The notes under the pieces: model-generated
What the model was told of the DNA's origin: nothing
The model's database searches: none
Seen by the model: the letters and a program-made list of their open reading frames with translations, nothing else
Part shown: positions 1 through 7,523 of the stretch, in pieces
Layout of the letters: the number at the start of each line of letters is the position of its first letter
Position numbering within the stretch: position 1 is the first letter of the stretch
Made by a program: the position numbers and the translations under genes
Assembly (NCBI GenBank): GCA_900752475.1
Contig: CAADVJ010000063.1
Span: 1 to 20,876, forward strand
From: an uncultured Collinsella sp.
GTDB lineage: Bacteria > Actinomycetota > Coriobacteriia > Coriobacteriales > Coriobacteriaceae
Reading direction: 5' to 3'
DNA: 20,876 bases

Positions 1-1
1 C

Positions 2-775
2 TCCCCGTTTATGGCGGGCGCCGTCCACGGCGGTGGCGAGGCCGACGCCGTCATCAACGTAGGCGTCTCGGGCCCCGGCGTTATGGCCGCAGCCCTGGAG
101 ACGCTCCCCGACTCCGCATCGATGATGGAGGTTGCCGAGAAAATCAAGCAGACCGCCTTTAAGATCACCCGTGCCGGCGAGCTCATGAGCCGCGAGGCCG
201 CCCATCGCCTGGGTGTCGAGAAGGGCATTGTCGACCTGTCGCTGGCTCCCACGCCCGCCATCGGCGACTCCGTCGCACGCATCCTCGAGATCATCGGTGT
301 TGGCACCTGCGGTGGCCCGGGCACGACCTGCGCGCTCGCCATGCTCAACGATGCCGTCAAGAAGGGCGGCGTCATGGCCAGCTCCAGCGTGGGCGGCCTC
401 TCGGGCGCCTTTATCCCCGTGTCCGAGGACGCCGGCATGATCGCCGCCGTCGAGGCCGGCGCGCTTTCGCTCGAGAAGCTCGAGGCCATGACCTGCGTGT
501 GCTCCGTTGGCCTGGACATGATCGCCATCCCCGGCGACACTCCGGTCGAGACCATCGCCGGCATCATCGCCGACGAGATGGCCATCGGCGTCATCAATAA
601 CAAGACCACGGCCGTCCGCGTGATTCCCGCTATCGGCAAAGGCGTGGGCGACTGCGTCGAGTATGGCGGCCTGTTCGGCCGTGCGCCCATCATGCCGGTG
701 ACCCCCAACGCCGGCACCGTGCTTGCCCACCGCGGCGGACGCTTCCCGGCACCGCTGAACTCGCTGAAGAACTAG
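2..775 (+). CDS. UPF0210 / DUF711 (PFL-like) family protein, 3' part
   Basis: The frame is open from the left edge, so this is the C-terminal 257 residues of a protein that is usually about 450 residues long; the true start is outside the window. The text matches what I remember of the UPF0210/DUF711 family: SPFMAGAVHGGGEADAVINV at the edge, then GVSGPGVM, LAPTPAIGDSVARILE, SSVGGLSGAFIPVSEDAGM, VCSVGLDMIAIPGDT, ADEMAIGVINNKTTAVRVIP, and the C-terminal RGGRFPAPLNSLKN. The family shares the fold of glycyl-radical enzymes such as pyruvate formate lyase, but its reaction is not established. It commonly sits after a small ACT-domain gene (UPF0237), which would lie off the left edge. Codon use is strongly GC3-rich, typical of the host. 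The family call is secure; the function is unknown. Confidence 0.9.
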   Translation, partial: SPFMAGAVHGGGEADAVINVGVSGPGVMAAALETLPDSASMMEVAEKIKQTAFKITRAGELMSREAAHRLGVEKGIVDLSLAPTPAIGDSVARILEIIGVGTCGGPGTTCALAMLNDAVKKGGVMASSSVGGLSGAFIPVSEDAGMIAAVEAGALSLEKLEAMTCVCSVGLDMIAIPGDTPVETIAGIIADEMAIGVINNKTTAVRVIPAIGKGVGDCVEYGGLFGRAPIMPVTPNAGTVLAHRGGRFPAPLNSLKN

Positions 776-792
776 CTGAGGGGGACTGGCGA

Positions 793-926
793 GGAGCCCC
801 GGGGAGGGCAAATATATAAGGTCGCCTGCTCGGACAGTCCTGACTCGCACGGAGAGCACATTAAGTGCTCTCCGGCTCGTGCGGAACTCGCGATCGACCT
901 TATATATTTGCCCTCCCCGGGGCTCC
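793..926. repeat. Composite nested inverted repeat, 32-bp perfect arms around a small hairpin
   Basis: Positions 793-824 and 895-926 are exact reverse complements over 32 bp. The 70-nt spacer contains a second hairpin, 851-859 with 865-873 (9-bp stem, loop ATTAA), extended by CGCAC at 846-850 and GTGCG at 879-883. The element starts 17 nt after the UPF0210 stop codon. The inner hairpin has no U-tract after it, so it is not a textbook intrinsic terminator. An element of the same layout but different sequence lies at 20253-20395. Confidence 0.9.
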
Positions 927-1091
927 CGCACAACGGGACCTCGGTTGGGTTCTATCCCTTTGGCAGTCGCTTCGCTTCTGCCCTACTTTGCTGGTATGGC
1001 GGTTTGGCGTTGGATCGGTTCTTTCTGATATATGCTGGTTGCGGCTCTTCTTTTTGGGGGAGTCGCTTTTTTGTTGCTAGGAGGTTGGCCC
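927..1091. other. T-rich non-coding leader between the nested repeat and the methyltransferase gene
   Basis: With the nested repeat, this completes a 316-bp stretch without a credible gene. It is T-rich (TTCTTTCTGATATATG, CTTTTTTGTTGC) and unlike the GC-rich surroundings. Short open frames cross it but have no ribosome binding site and low-complexity translations. TATATG near 1029 could be a -10 hexamer, but I see no well-placed -35. The only clear signal is the Shine-Dalgarno AGGAGG at 1079-1084, 7 nt before the GTG start at 1092. Confidence 0.5.
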
Positions 1092-1979
1092 GTGGTTGAT
1101 GGGGAGAATCGTTCTGAGCTGCTTGCTGCTGATTGGAATGGCGAATGGATGCGTCTGCAGGCTGGTCGGCGGCGGGCTGATGATTCTTTTGAGTGGGATA
1201 AGCGGGCTCGGCATTTTCGGCCGTTGGAGACTGCCCCTTATGCTCGGGATTTTATAAAGCTGTTGGCGTTGAAGCCTGGTGAGTCGGTGCTTGATATGGG
1301 GTGTGGGGCTGGGTCGATTGCTATTCCGCTTGCTCAGGCTGGGCATTCCGTGATTGCTGCCGACTTCTCTCCTGCCATGTTGGGCACGCTTGATGCCGGC
1401 ATTGAGTATTACGGGCTCGAAGATCTTATTACGCCGCTTGAGCTTGCTTGGGATGATGATTGGGATTTGGTTGGGCCGGTCGCGAAGGCGGTGGATGTTG
1501 CCTTTGCCAGTCGGTCGGTTACGACGACCAATCTAAAAGGCGCGCTTGCCAAGCTTGATCGTACGGCTCGTCGGCGTTGTGCTGTCACGATGGTCGCCAA
1601 CTCCAGCCCGCGCTATGATCTGCACTTGATGAACGCTATCGGTGCCTCCGTTACCTGCAGTAATGGCTTTGTGTACGCCTTCAACATCCTCATTCAGATG
1701 GGTGCGTTGCCGCAGGTTACGTACTTTGAATCGCCTCGTCGCGATACCTTCGATAGCCTTGAGGCAGGTGTGGCGGATTTTTCCCGTATGCTCGAACATG
1801 GCAACGAGGATAAGATCGACCGCCTGCGCGACTACATCGCCCAACACATGATTGAGAACCCCCATGCCGGTGAGCCGGGCTCCAAGGGTGTGCCGCAGGG
1901 ACGCTACATGCTCGACCACGTCCGCAAGGTCCGTTGGGCGTTTATTGCATGGGAGCCGGTCTCTGCGCCCAGCTCATAG
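1092..1979 (+). CDS. Class I SAM-dependent methyltransferase
   Basis: The product is 295 residues long. The GTG start at 1092 is chosen because AGGAGG lies at 1079-1084 with 7-nt spacing; an upstream ATG at 1032 in the same frame has no such site and would add a spurious hydrophobic stretch. The Rossmann SAM-binding motif I, VLDMGCGAG, is at about residues 67-74, followed by the acidic strand-2 residue in AADFS (about D91). The C-terminal half, with NGFVYAFNILIQMG and a final AFIAWEP, matches no named enzyme I recognise, so the substrate is unknown. Codon use is odd: the first ~450 nt are T-rich at third positions (GCTTGCTGCTGATTGG), whereas the rest resembles the neighbours. The methyltransferase fold is secure, the specificity is not. 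Confidence 0.85.
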   Translation: MVDGENRSELLAADWNGEWMRLQAGRRRADDSFEWDKRARHFRPLETAPYARDFIKLLALKPGESVLDMGCGAGSIAIPLAQAGHSVIAADFSPAMLGTLDAGIEYYGLEDLITPLELAWDDDWDLVGPVAKAVDVAFASRSVTTTNLKGALAKLDRTARRRCAVTMVANSSPRYDLHLMNAIGASVTCSNGFVYAFNILIQMGALPQVTYFESPRRDTFDSLEAGVADFSRMLEHGNEDKIDRLRDYIAQHMIENPHAGEPGSKGVPQGRYMLDHVRKVRWAFIAWEPVSAPSS

Positions 1980-2137
1980 CCTGTTCGCAGCCCGCACCGC
2001 CCACCCGCTCGGCATCCGCATTCTTTTTGAACTGGGCAAACACGCTCCACACCGCGCCGTTCCTGCGCTATCGTGGGACAGCTCACGTAGATTAAGGCCC
2101 CGTCGCGGGGCGCCCCATACATAGAAAGCGAGAACCC

Positions 2138-2437
2138 ATGGCACTGACAGGAGCCCAGGTCAAGCAGCTTCGCAGCATGGCCCATCACCTCAACCCCGCT
2201 ATCATCATCGGCAAGTCCGACGTCAACGAGGGCACCGTCGAGCAGACGGTCGCCTACCTGGAGAAGCACGAGCTCGTTAAGTGCTCCGTGCTCGATGGCT
2301 CCAGCCTTTCCGCCCGCGAGGCCGCCGAAGAGCTCGCCGAGCGTTGCCACGCCGAGGTCGTCCAGGTCATCGGCCGCAAGTTCTCGCTGTATCGCGAGTC
2401 CTCGCGCAAGGACATCGAGAAGATCAAGCTCGTCTAA
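2138..2437 (+). CDS. yhbY: YhbY/CRS1-YhbY (CRM) domain RNA-binding protein
   Basis: This is a 99-residue single-domain protein, the usual length for bacterial YhbY. It begins MALTGAQVKQLRSMAHHLNP and has the family's hallmark sequence IIIGKSDVNEGTV near residues 25-37, where other family members usually read GKxG, then VKCSVLD and the C-terminal QVIGRKFSLYRES. The CRM fold resembles the KH domain, and bacterial YhbY associates with pre-50S ribosomes and is thought to aid 50S assembly. The start is the ATG at 2138 after a weak AAAGCGAGAA ribosome site. A strong intrinsic terminator follows at 2475-2508, so it ends its own transcript. It may share transcription with the methyltransferase 158 bp upstream, as I see no convincing promoter between them. 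Confidence 0.92.
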   Translation: MALTGAQVKQLRSMAHHLNPAIIIGKSDVNEGTVEQTVAYLEKHELVKCSVLDGSSLSAREAAEELAERCHAEVVQVIGRKFSLYRESSRKDIEKIKLV

Positions 2438-2474
2438 GAGTCAATGATCCGGCGAGCCGACACATAGCAAGCTT

Positions 2475-2508
2475 ACGGGTGCCCAAGTACTTCGGGCACC
2501 CGTTTTTT
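2475..2508 (+). terminator. Intrinsic terminator after yhbY
   Basis: ACGGGTGCCC at 2475-2484 pairs perfectly with GGGCACCCGT at 494-503 of the same kb (2494-2503), with a 9-nt loop, and is followed by TTTTT. It lies 38 nt after the yhbY stop. Its T-run overlaps the stop codon (2507-2509) of the convergent regulator gene. The hairpin may serve that gene too, but no T-run follows it on the minus strand. Confidence 0.9.
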
Positions 2509-5506
2509 ATCGCTCGACCAGCACGCGATTGAGCCGCCCCTCCACCAAGCGCTCGTATAGGCGCCGCGTCTCGGGCTCGGGCACGCCATTGACCTGCTCC
2601 CTCAGATGGTGCATATGCCCGCTGTACAGCTCGACGATATCGCGCCGCCGCCCCGCCGCACTGTAGACGCGCATGGCGCAGCGCACCATATCCTCGCGCG
2701 CCGTTTCCTGCCGAAGCCCCGACTCCGCCAGCCAAATCGCCGACTGCAGATCGTTTTCTTCTAGAGCGGCATTTGCTCCCTTAATCATGCAATCGATGTA
2801 CTTTGACTGCATAATGCGCCGCATGCGCAAAAAGTAGGTGGGATTACAGCCATTGGGAACATACAGCGGTCCGGCATAAAGCTGCTCAATCTTAAGGCAC
2901 AGCTCAACTAAATGGGGCCCGCGCGCACCCGTGCGATTTCCCAAAACCTCGCGGCTTATCTGGTCAAACAGCCGTACATCGGTCTTGACGTAGTCGCCGT
3001 TGAGTCCGATGCATTCATTTTGGATGAGCACACACGACTTGCCATCCGGCGTCGGTCCCAAAGCCGACCGCAAGCGCGATATCGTTGAGTACAGGTTGTT
3101 GCGGGCGCTATTGAACTCGGCATGGGGCCACAGCTCCATGGCCAGCGTCTCACGATCAACGAGCGCATCCATGCCCAGCGCAAGCCGCTCGGCAAGCGTC
3201 GCCGCCTTCTTGCGGCGCCACATTTTGTCCGTGATGGGAAACCCGTCGCGCTCGGCGCGAAACGCACCAAACATGCGAATCTCGATATGGTCGATGGTAT
3301 CAACGGCTTCAACCTCGCCGGCCTGAAACAGGCGCTCGCCCTCCCCTTCCAAATCGTCGCGCAGCGAGTACCGCGACAGCTCGCGCACGGGAAGCTTCTT
3401 GCGTATCCTGCCCGCCGGCTCGCCCAGACAATGCATGGCAAGGCGCGCAAAGAGCCGATACGATGGCTCTAGAATCCCCGCACGATTCATGGACATCCAG
3501 GCCGCAAGGTCGCTGTCTCGGCCCGCACAGGCCAAATGCAGTGCCACCATCCAGGCTTCTGCGCCACCAACCTGCGTCTGGCTTATATCGAGTAGCTCCG
3601 CTTCCTCGCGCACCGAAACCATCGAGGTGTTACGCAGATATGCCGCGCGCTCCAGCAGCAATGCGTTATCGCGCATGTACGCAATCGACTCCTCGGCAAG
3701 TTTGAGCACTTGGACCGCACGGAACTTTGCATTAACCGGCCGTCCCTCTGCCAGCGACTGCCAGCCTTCTAGCAACAGGCCAAACAGCTGAATCTGGTTG
3801 TCGCGCATGCGCACGGCAAAACGATCGAGCTCGTTGAACGCCGCGTCGTCGGTTACCGGCAAGCCGGAAAGGAGCCGCCGTGCCGCCAACACCATGCGCA
3901 CCCAGATAGCCATCGCCTTAAGCCCGCGTACGTCGAGCGCCTCCCGCACCACCGTCATCTCGTCGTCGCGCTCGTCGGTTCCCGCAAACGACCCGTCAAA
4001 GAGCTCCACCAGCATACTATCGGCCCGTATAACAATCCCCGCGATGTCGAGCTCGCAGTCGTAGGCCTTGCTCGTTTTGAGCTGCTGTAGAACGCCGCCG
4101 TCATCTCCCCGCTCGGTCAGGCACCGCTTGACCTCGATATGCGCAGACAACATATCGAGTGCGGTATGGGATGTCTCGATTTCTGGCACGGCCAGGTTCG
4201 TAGGAAGCCCAAGCCCGTTGTCCCCATAGCAAACAGCCGTCAGCGTCTGGGCCACCCTCCATGAAACAGGGTCTATTTCACAGGCCGCCCGTTCGCCCCC
4301 GCGCTCGATAACCGATGCCATATAGCGAGCGAGCTTTGTATTGGACACGCTGACCGCTGCCAGATATACGCCGAGTGCCTCGGCAGGCGTTGGCTCTGGA
4401 GCCAGATCGTCAGCATCGATCGTGCCCAGCGCTGCTCGGCAGATATCGGCCCCGTGCCCCGTCAGGGCCAGATCGACCCCATACTGCCCAGCAAGTTCAA
4501 GGACCGCTTCACGGTCCAAAAAGGCGTCCGCCAGGCCCATCGCCGCATCGCATCGGCCCGCCTTAAGCAAAATCCGGGCCGCCCTCGGAACAAGTTCGGG
4601 GCGAACCTCGGCCACCAACTTACGCAAACGCAAGCGTCCGTTATCCTCCGTGCCCAGACACGTAAAACTCCGCTCGGCGGGATCCAAGCCAAAGATCGGG
4701 TAGTCGCGCACAAAGTAGGACTGGTCGACCATCGACAACCTCACCCCACAAGCCTCGAGTTCTGCGATATTGCCCTCGCCCATCAAAACCATGAGACATG
4801 CCACGCAAAACAGCGCATTATTGTCGAGCGAAGCCAGATCGGCAAGTGCCGCGCCATATACGTTGACAATCTCGTTTTCGAGCAGGCCGGCTACGTCGCC
4901 TTGGCCATACAGACCCGTCTGCAATGCCGAAACGAGCTCGGGCACGCCCTGCGTGAGCTGATAGAAGTCGAGCGATGTGCTGATCGAAAACGCCGATGCC
5001 CACGCCGAATACTCATAGGCATGCACCTTGAGCATCTGCGCATTGATCTTAACCGAATCGCCCAGCCCATGAATCAGCTGACGATTTGAAGGACGGCAGG
5101 AGATAAAGACCCCTACCCCCATAGCGCGCAGCCCACGAATCCTGTCGATGAGGTCTTCGGTATCGTGCTGATCGAGGTTTGGCACATTATCAATCGCGAT
5201 AAGGGAGTGCGGTTTGTCTTTGAGTTCTTCGGTAACCACCTCGAGCTGCATAAACACCTCGCGCCCAGTGGCGCGATCGGCCTCGATAATCCGCACGGGG
5301 CCTCGCGTCGGGTCGCATTTAACCTCATGGGTGTACTGCAGCAGCACCGAGGTCTTCCCAAACCCGTCGGGCGCATAAAGAACCACGATGCCGGCCTTTC
5401 GGCCCTTGGCGATAAGCTCATTCATCAAGCGTTCGCGTCGCACCATATAGCCTCCGCCCAGCGGCATCAGCTCGAGCTCGTCTATACTGCTCAAATCGTT
5501 TACCAT
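2507..5506 (-). CDS. Large STAND-like transcriptional regulator with SARP winged helix and BTAD domain
   Basis: The 999-residue product starts at ATG 5506, preceded by GAGGAG with 5-nt spacing. Residues ~15-250 form a P-loop NTPase: Walker A APDGFGKTS (45-53), Walker B SLIAIDN (101-107), and a sensor-like FISCRPS near 135. The middle (about 260-730) is helical and matches no named domain, though it suits a repeat-type sensor. Residues ~738-845 form an OmpR/SARP-type winged helix (IEIRMFGAF, then SARNNLYSTISRLRSALG). Residues ~848-990 match the bacterial transcriptional activator domain (KTDVRLFD, YAGPLYVPN, EDMVRCAMRVYSAAGRR). This is MalT-like logic, an ATP-driven switch with an inducer-sensing region, but with SARP output instead of LuxR. 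Such proteins are numerous in Coriobacteriia; the ligand and targets are unknown. It stands alone on its strand. Confidence 0.85.
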   Translation of the reverse strand: MVNDLSSIDELELMPLGGGYMVRRERLMNELIAKGRKAGIVVLYAPDGFGKTSVLLQYTHEVKCDPTRGPVRIIEADRATGREVFMQLEVVTEELKDKPHSLIAIDNVPNLDQHDTEDLIDRIRGLRAMGVGVFISCRPSNRQLIHGLGDSVKINAQMLKVHAYEYSAWASAFSISTSLDFYQLTQGVPELVSALQTGLYGQGDVAGLLENEIVNVYGAALADLASLDNNALFCVACLMVLMGEGNIAELEACGVRLSMVDQSYFVRDYPIFGLDPAERSFTCLGTEDNGRLRLRKLVAEVRPELVPRAARILLKAGRCDAAMGLADAFLDREAVLELAGQYGVDLALTGHGADICRAALGTIDADDLAPEPTPAEALGVYLAAVSVSNTKLARYMASVIERGGERAACEIDPVSWRVAQTLTAVCYGDNGLGLPTNLAVPEIETSHTALDMLSAHIEVKRCLTERGDDGGVLQQLKTSKAYDCELDIAGIVIRADSMLVELFDGSFAGTDERDDEMTVVREALDVRGLKAMAIWVRMVLAARRLLSGLPVTDDAAFNELDRFAVRMRDNQIQLFGLLLEGWQSLAEGRPVNAKFRAVQVLKLAEESIAYMRDNALLLERAAYLRNTSMVSVREEAELLDISQTQVGGAEAWMVALHLACAGRDSDLAAWMSMNRAGILEPSYRLFARLAMHCLGEPAGRIRKKLPVRELSRYSLRDDLEGEGERLFQAGEVEAVDTIDHIEIRMFGAFRAERDGFPITDKMWRRKKAATLAERLALGMDALVDRETLAMELWPHAEFNSARNNLYSTISRLRSALGPTPDGKSCVLIQNECIGLNGDYVKTDVRLFDQISREVLGNRTGARGPHLVELCLKIEQLYAGPLYVPNGCNPTYFLRMRRIMQSKYIDCMIKGANAALEENDLQSAIWLAESGLRQETAREDMVRCAMRVYSAAGRRRDIVELYSGHMHHLREQVNGVPEPETRRLYERLVEGRLNRVLVER

Positions 5507-5892
5507 GCCCGCTCCTCAACTCGACCGTATGGACACTGTAGCCGCAAGACCATACAAGCCGCGCTATGAATAGAGCGACCTTGTGTTTTAGGTTGTCTTT
5601 TGGTACGCAAGCGGCAAGTTTTTGTACAGCGAGGGCCGATTGTTATTAATCCCCCGACTAATCGGTCTTTAAGCAGGTAAATGAGCTTGTCAGCTTGTCC
5701 CATCTAAGCGGCAGTGTAACGCAGATGAACAAGGTTCAGCCATGTCATTCAACTCGCCTAGCACCCGCTACCGTCTACGACCTTCTAGTGGCATTTTTGC
5801 ATAGAATCTGATATGGAATGAATCAAGCTGTTGGACATCCGGTATTCGTCAAGCTTACGGCAAGTTTTTGGTCAAGTGGGCAAAAAGGGATA
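5507..5892. promoter_or_regulatory. Upstream region of the BTAD regulator, with short repeats
   Basis: About 390 bp without a gene. It should hold the promoter of the minus-strand regulator, but I cannot choose a -35/-10 pair with confidence. Structures seen: a 13-bp direct repeat CGGCAAGTTTTTG at 5612-5624 and 5858-5870; an inverted repeat GTATGG (5527-5532) with CCATAC (5550-5555) just ahead of the start codon; and CCGATT (5636-5641) with AATCGG (5660-5665). The inverted repeats could be operators, perhaps for autoregulation, but this is inference. Confidence 0.4.
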
Positions 5893-5922
5893 GCAAAAAG
5901 GCCCCCGCAAAGCGGAGGCCTT
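5893..5922 (-). terminator. Intrinsic terminator after nagB
   Basis: On the minus strand AAGGCCUCCGC pairs with GCGGGGGCCUU (one G-U wobble) across a 3-nt UUU loop, followed by UUUGC. It lies about 32 nt after the nagB stop and ends the amino-sugar block. Confidence 0.9.
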
Positions 5923-5954
5923 AGGCAAGGCTATGTCAAGCCGCAGGATTCGCG

Positions 5955-6683
5955 CTACTCGCAGAGCGAAAGGGCGGCCTCGTCGGCAACGACAACGCAG
6001 TTGGTGTGCAGCTGCAGGATCGAAGCCGGGCACTCGGGTGTAACCGGACCATAGCACATGTCATGCACAGCCTGAGCCTTGGCCTCGCCGTTGGCGACGA
6101 CCAGGATCATGCGGGCATACATGATGGTCTGGGTACCCATGGTGTAGGCCTGACGGGGAACATCGTCGATGCTGTCGAACAGGCGGCTGTTGGCCTGAAT
6201 GGTGCTCTCGGTGAGGTCGACGCAGTGCGTGCCCTTGGAGAAGTGGTCATCGGGCTCGTTGAAGCCGATGTGGCCGTTGTTGCCGATGCCGAGCAGCTGC
6301 AGATCCGGGTAACCGGCGGCGGCGACGATCTTGTCGTACTCAGAGCAGGCAGCGGCGGCGTCGGGGTTGGAACCGTCGGGCACATGCGTGTTGTTCAGGT
6401 CGATGTTGATGTGATCGAAGAAGTTCTCACGCATGAAGTAGTGATAGCTCTGGGGATCGTCGTGCGAAAGGCCGCGATACTCGTCCAGGTTATAGGTGCT
6501 GACCTCGGCAAAGTCGACGTCGCCCTTCTTGTACCAAGCAGCGAGCTGCTTGTAGGCACCGATCGGGGTGGAGCCGGTGGCAAGGCCCAGTACACAGTCG
6601 GGCTTGAGGATAACCTGGGCCGAGATGATATTAGCGGCCTTGCGGCTCATATCCTCGTAGTCTTTAGCTTTAATGATCTTCAT
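5955..6683 (-). CDS. nagB: Glucosamine-6-phosphate deaminase
   Basis: The 242-residue enzyme converts glucosamine-6-phosphate to fructose-6-phosphate and ammonia in the cytoplasm, feeding amino sugars into glycolysis. Visible motifs are the phosphate loop LGLATGSTPIGAY (~32-44), YNLDEYRGL with the general-base aspartate D67, and the active-site segment GIGNNGHIGFNEP (~132-144) with catalytic H138 and E143. NNGH, rather than the VDGH of E. coli, is the form I associate with Gram-positive, allosterically simpler enzymes, in line with a length shorter than the 266 residues of E. coli. The ATG at 6683 is chosen because MKIIKAKDY matches family N-termini and AAAGGA lies 8 nt upstream; the frame stays open further upstream but reads as non-protein. 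It lies downstream of crr and glmM on the same strand. Confidence 0.96.
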   Translation of the reverse strand: MKIIKAKDYEDMSRKAANIISAQVILKPDCVLGLATGSTPIGAYKQLAAWYKKGDVDFAEVSTYNLDEYRGLSHDDPQSYHYFMRENFFDHINIDLNNTHVPDGSNPDAAAACSEYDKIVAAAGYPDLQLLGIGNNGHIGFNEPDDHFSKGTHCVDLTESTIQANSRLFDSIDDVPRQAYTMGTQTIMYARMILVVANGEAKAQAVHDMCYGPVTPECPASILQLHTNCVVVADEAALSLCE

Positions 6684-6880
6684 TACGCGTCCTTTCTCGT
6701 ACAAGAGAGGCAAGGCTCCCTTACAAGCACTTGCCCGCGGCCCGCGTCGGCCGCAACCAACGTGTGCGGCCACCAGGGCGAGGTCGCGTAATGTATGCGT
6801 CTCGTGTCTAACCGCGTCGAGGCCCCTGCCCGTCCACGGTGACCCAAAGCCTTTTAGCTTCGGACAAATCCCATCTTGCC

Positions 6881-6914
6881 ACGGAGGGCGTCCTCTTTCA
6901 AGGGCGCCCTCCGT
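6881..6914 (-). terminator. Possible terminator or hairpin after the PTS IIA gene
   Basis: ACGGAGGGCG at 6881-6890 pairs perfectly over 10 bp with 6905-6914, loop 14 nt, 40 nt downstream of the IIA stop codon. There is no clear T-run after it on the minus strand, so termination may be partial, leaving some read-through to nagB. The rest of the 271-bp gap (6684-6954) shows no gene; it should hold the nagB leader, but I cannot place a promoter. Confidence 0.5.
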
Positions 6915-6954
6915 AAACGTGTTTGAATTGTAGGCTAATGGCCACGTGCACTTG

Positions 6955-7452
6955 CTAGCGCTCGCGAGCAACGATGAGTTGGTCCATCTCTTCGACATGC
7001 ACACCAACGGAGCCTTTGATGCTCGAGAACTCAACGGAGTTGCATACCAAGATGGGAACCGTCACATCGTAGCCCTCGGCAGCAATTGCCTCGCGATCGA
7101 ACTCAATAAGTACATCGCCCTTATGGACGATGTCACCCACTTGCGCATGTACGGTAAAGTGCTTGCCCTCGAGCTGAACAGTGTCCAAACCAACGTGGAT
7201 GAGCACGTCCAGGCCATCGACCGTGTTAAGCGCAACGGCGTGTCCCGTGGGAAAAATGGCCTCGACCTTGGCATCAGCCGGTGCAATCACACGCGTTCCG
7301 GTGGGCTGAATCGCCACGCCCTGGCCCAAAAGGCCGGTAGCAAACGTCTGGTCGCTTACCTCGGAAAGTGGAATGACGTCGCCCGAGATGGGAGCATCCA
7401 GCGTAAGGACTCGACCACGCATACCCAAAGACCTTAGGACTTTAGTGAACAT
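6955..7452 (-). CDS. crr: PTS glucose-type EIIA domain protein
   Basis: The 165-residue protein is a single EIIA-Glc/crr-type domain, the usual length. It carries phosphate from HPr to a membrane EIIBC and can act as a regulatory signal in the cytoplasm. Residues 83-99 read VLIHVGLDTVQLEGKHF, where H86 is the phosphorylated histidine; H71 in PTGHAVAL is the second active-site histidine. LDAPISGDVIPLSEV near 18-32 is the family N-terminal strand. The ATG at 7452 follows AGGGGGAG; an in-frame ATG 21 nt earlier lacks a ribosome site and is rejected. No IIB or IIC gene is in view, so it must work with permeases encoded elsewhere. Lying between nagB and glmM suggests, but does not prove, glucose, GlcNAc or glucosamine uptake. 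The symbol crr reflects the domain rather than proven orthology. Confidence 0.9.
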   Translation of the reverse strand: MFTKVLRSLGMRGRVLTLDAPISGDVIPLSEVSDQTFATGLLGQGVAIQPTGTRVIAPADAKVEAIFPTGHAVALNTVDGLDVLIHVGLDTVQLEGKHFTVHAQVGDIVHKGDVLIEFDREAIAAEGYDVTVPILVCNSVEFSSIKGSVGVHVEEMDQLIVARER

Positions 7453-7523
7453 GCTCCCCCTCGGACATACCAATCAATCAAAATAACCTTAACAGTTTAC
7501 CACTTGGCACCCGTTTTTGACCA

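Noticed and set aside
865..1099. Short plus-strand frames over the nested repeat and leader
   Set aside because: They have no ribosome site, begin within the hairpin, and the methyltransferase start with AGGAGG explains the region better.
2097..2111. Hairpin GCCCCG-TCG-CGGGGC before yhbY as a terminator
   Set aside because: The stem is only 6 bp, it is not followed by a T-run, and it sits close to the yhbY start.
6684..6954. Riboswitch or NagR/DasR-type operator in front of nagB
   Set aside because: I found no recognisable riboswitch core and no TGGTCTAGACCA-like box.
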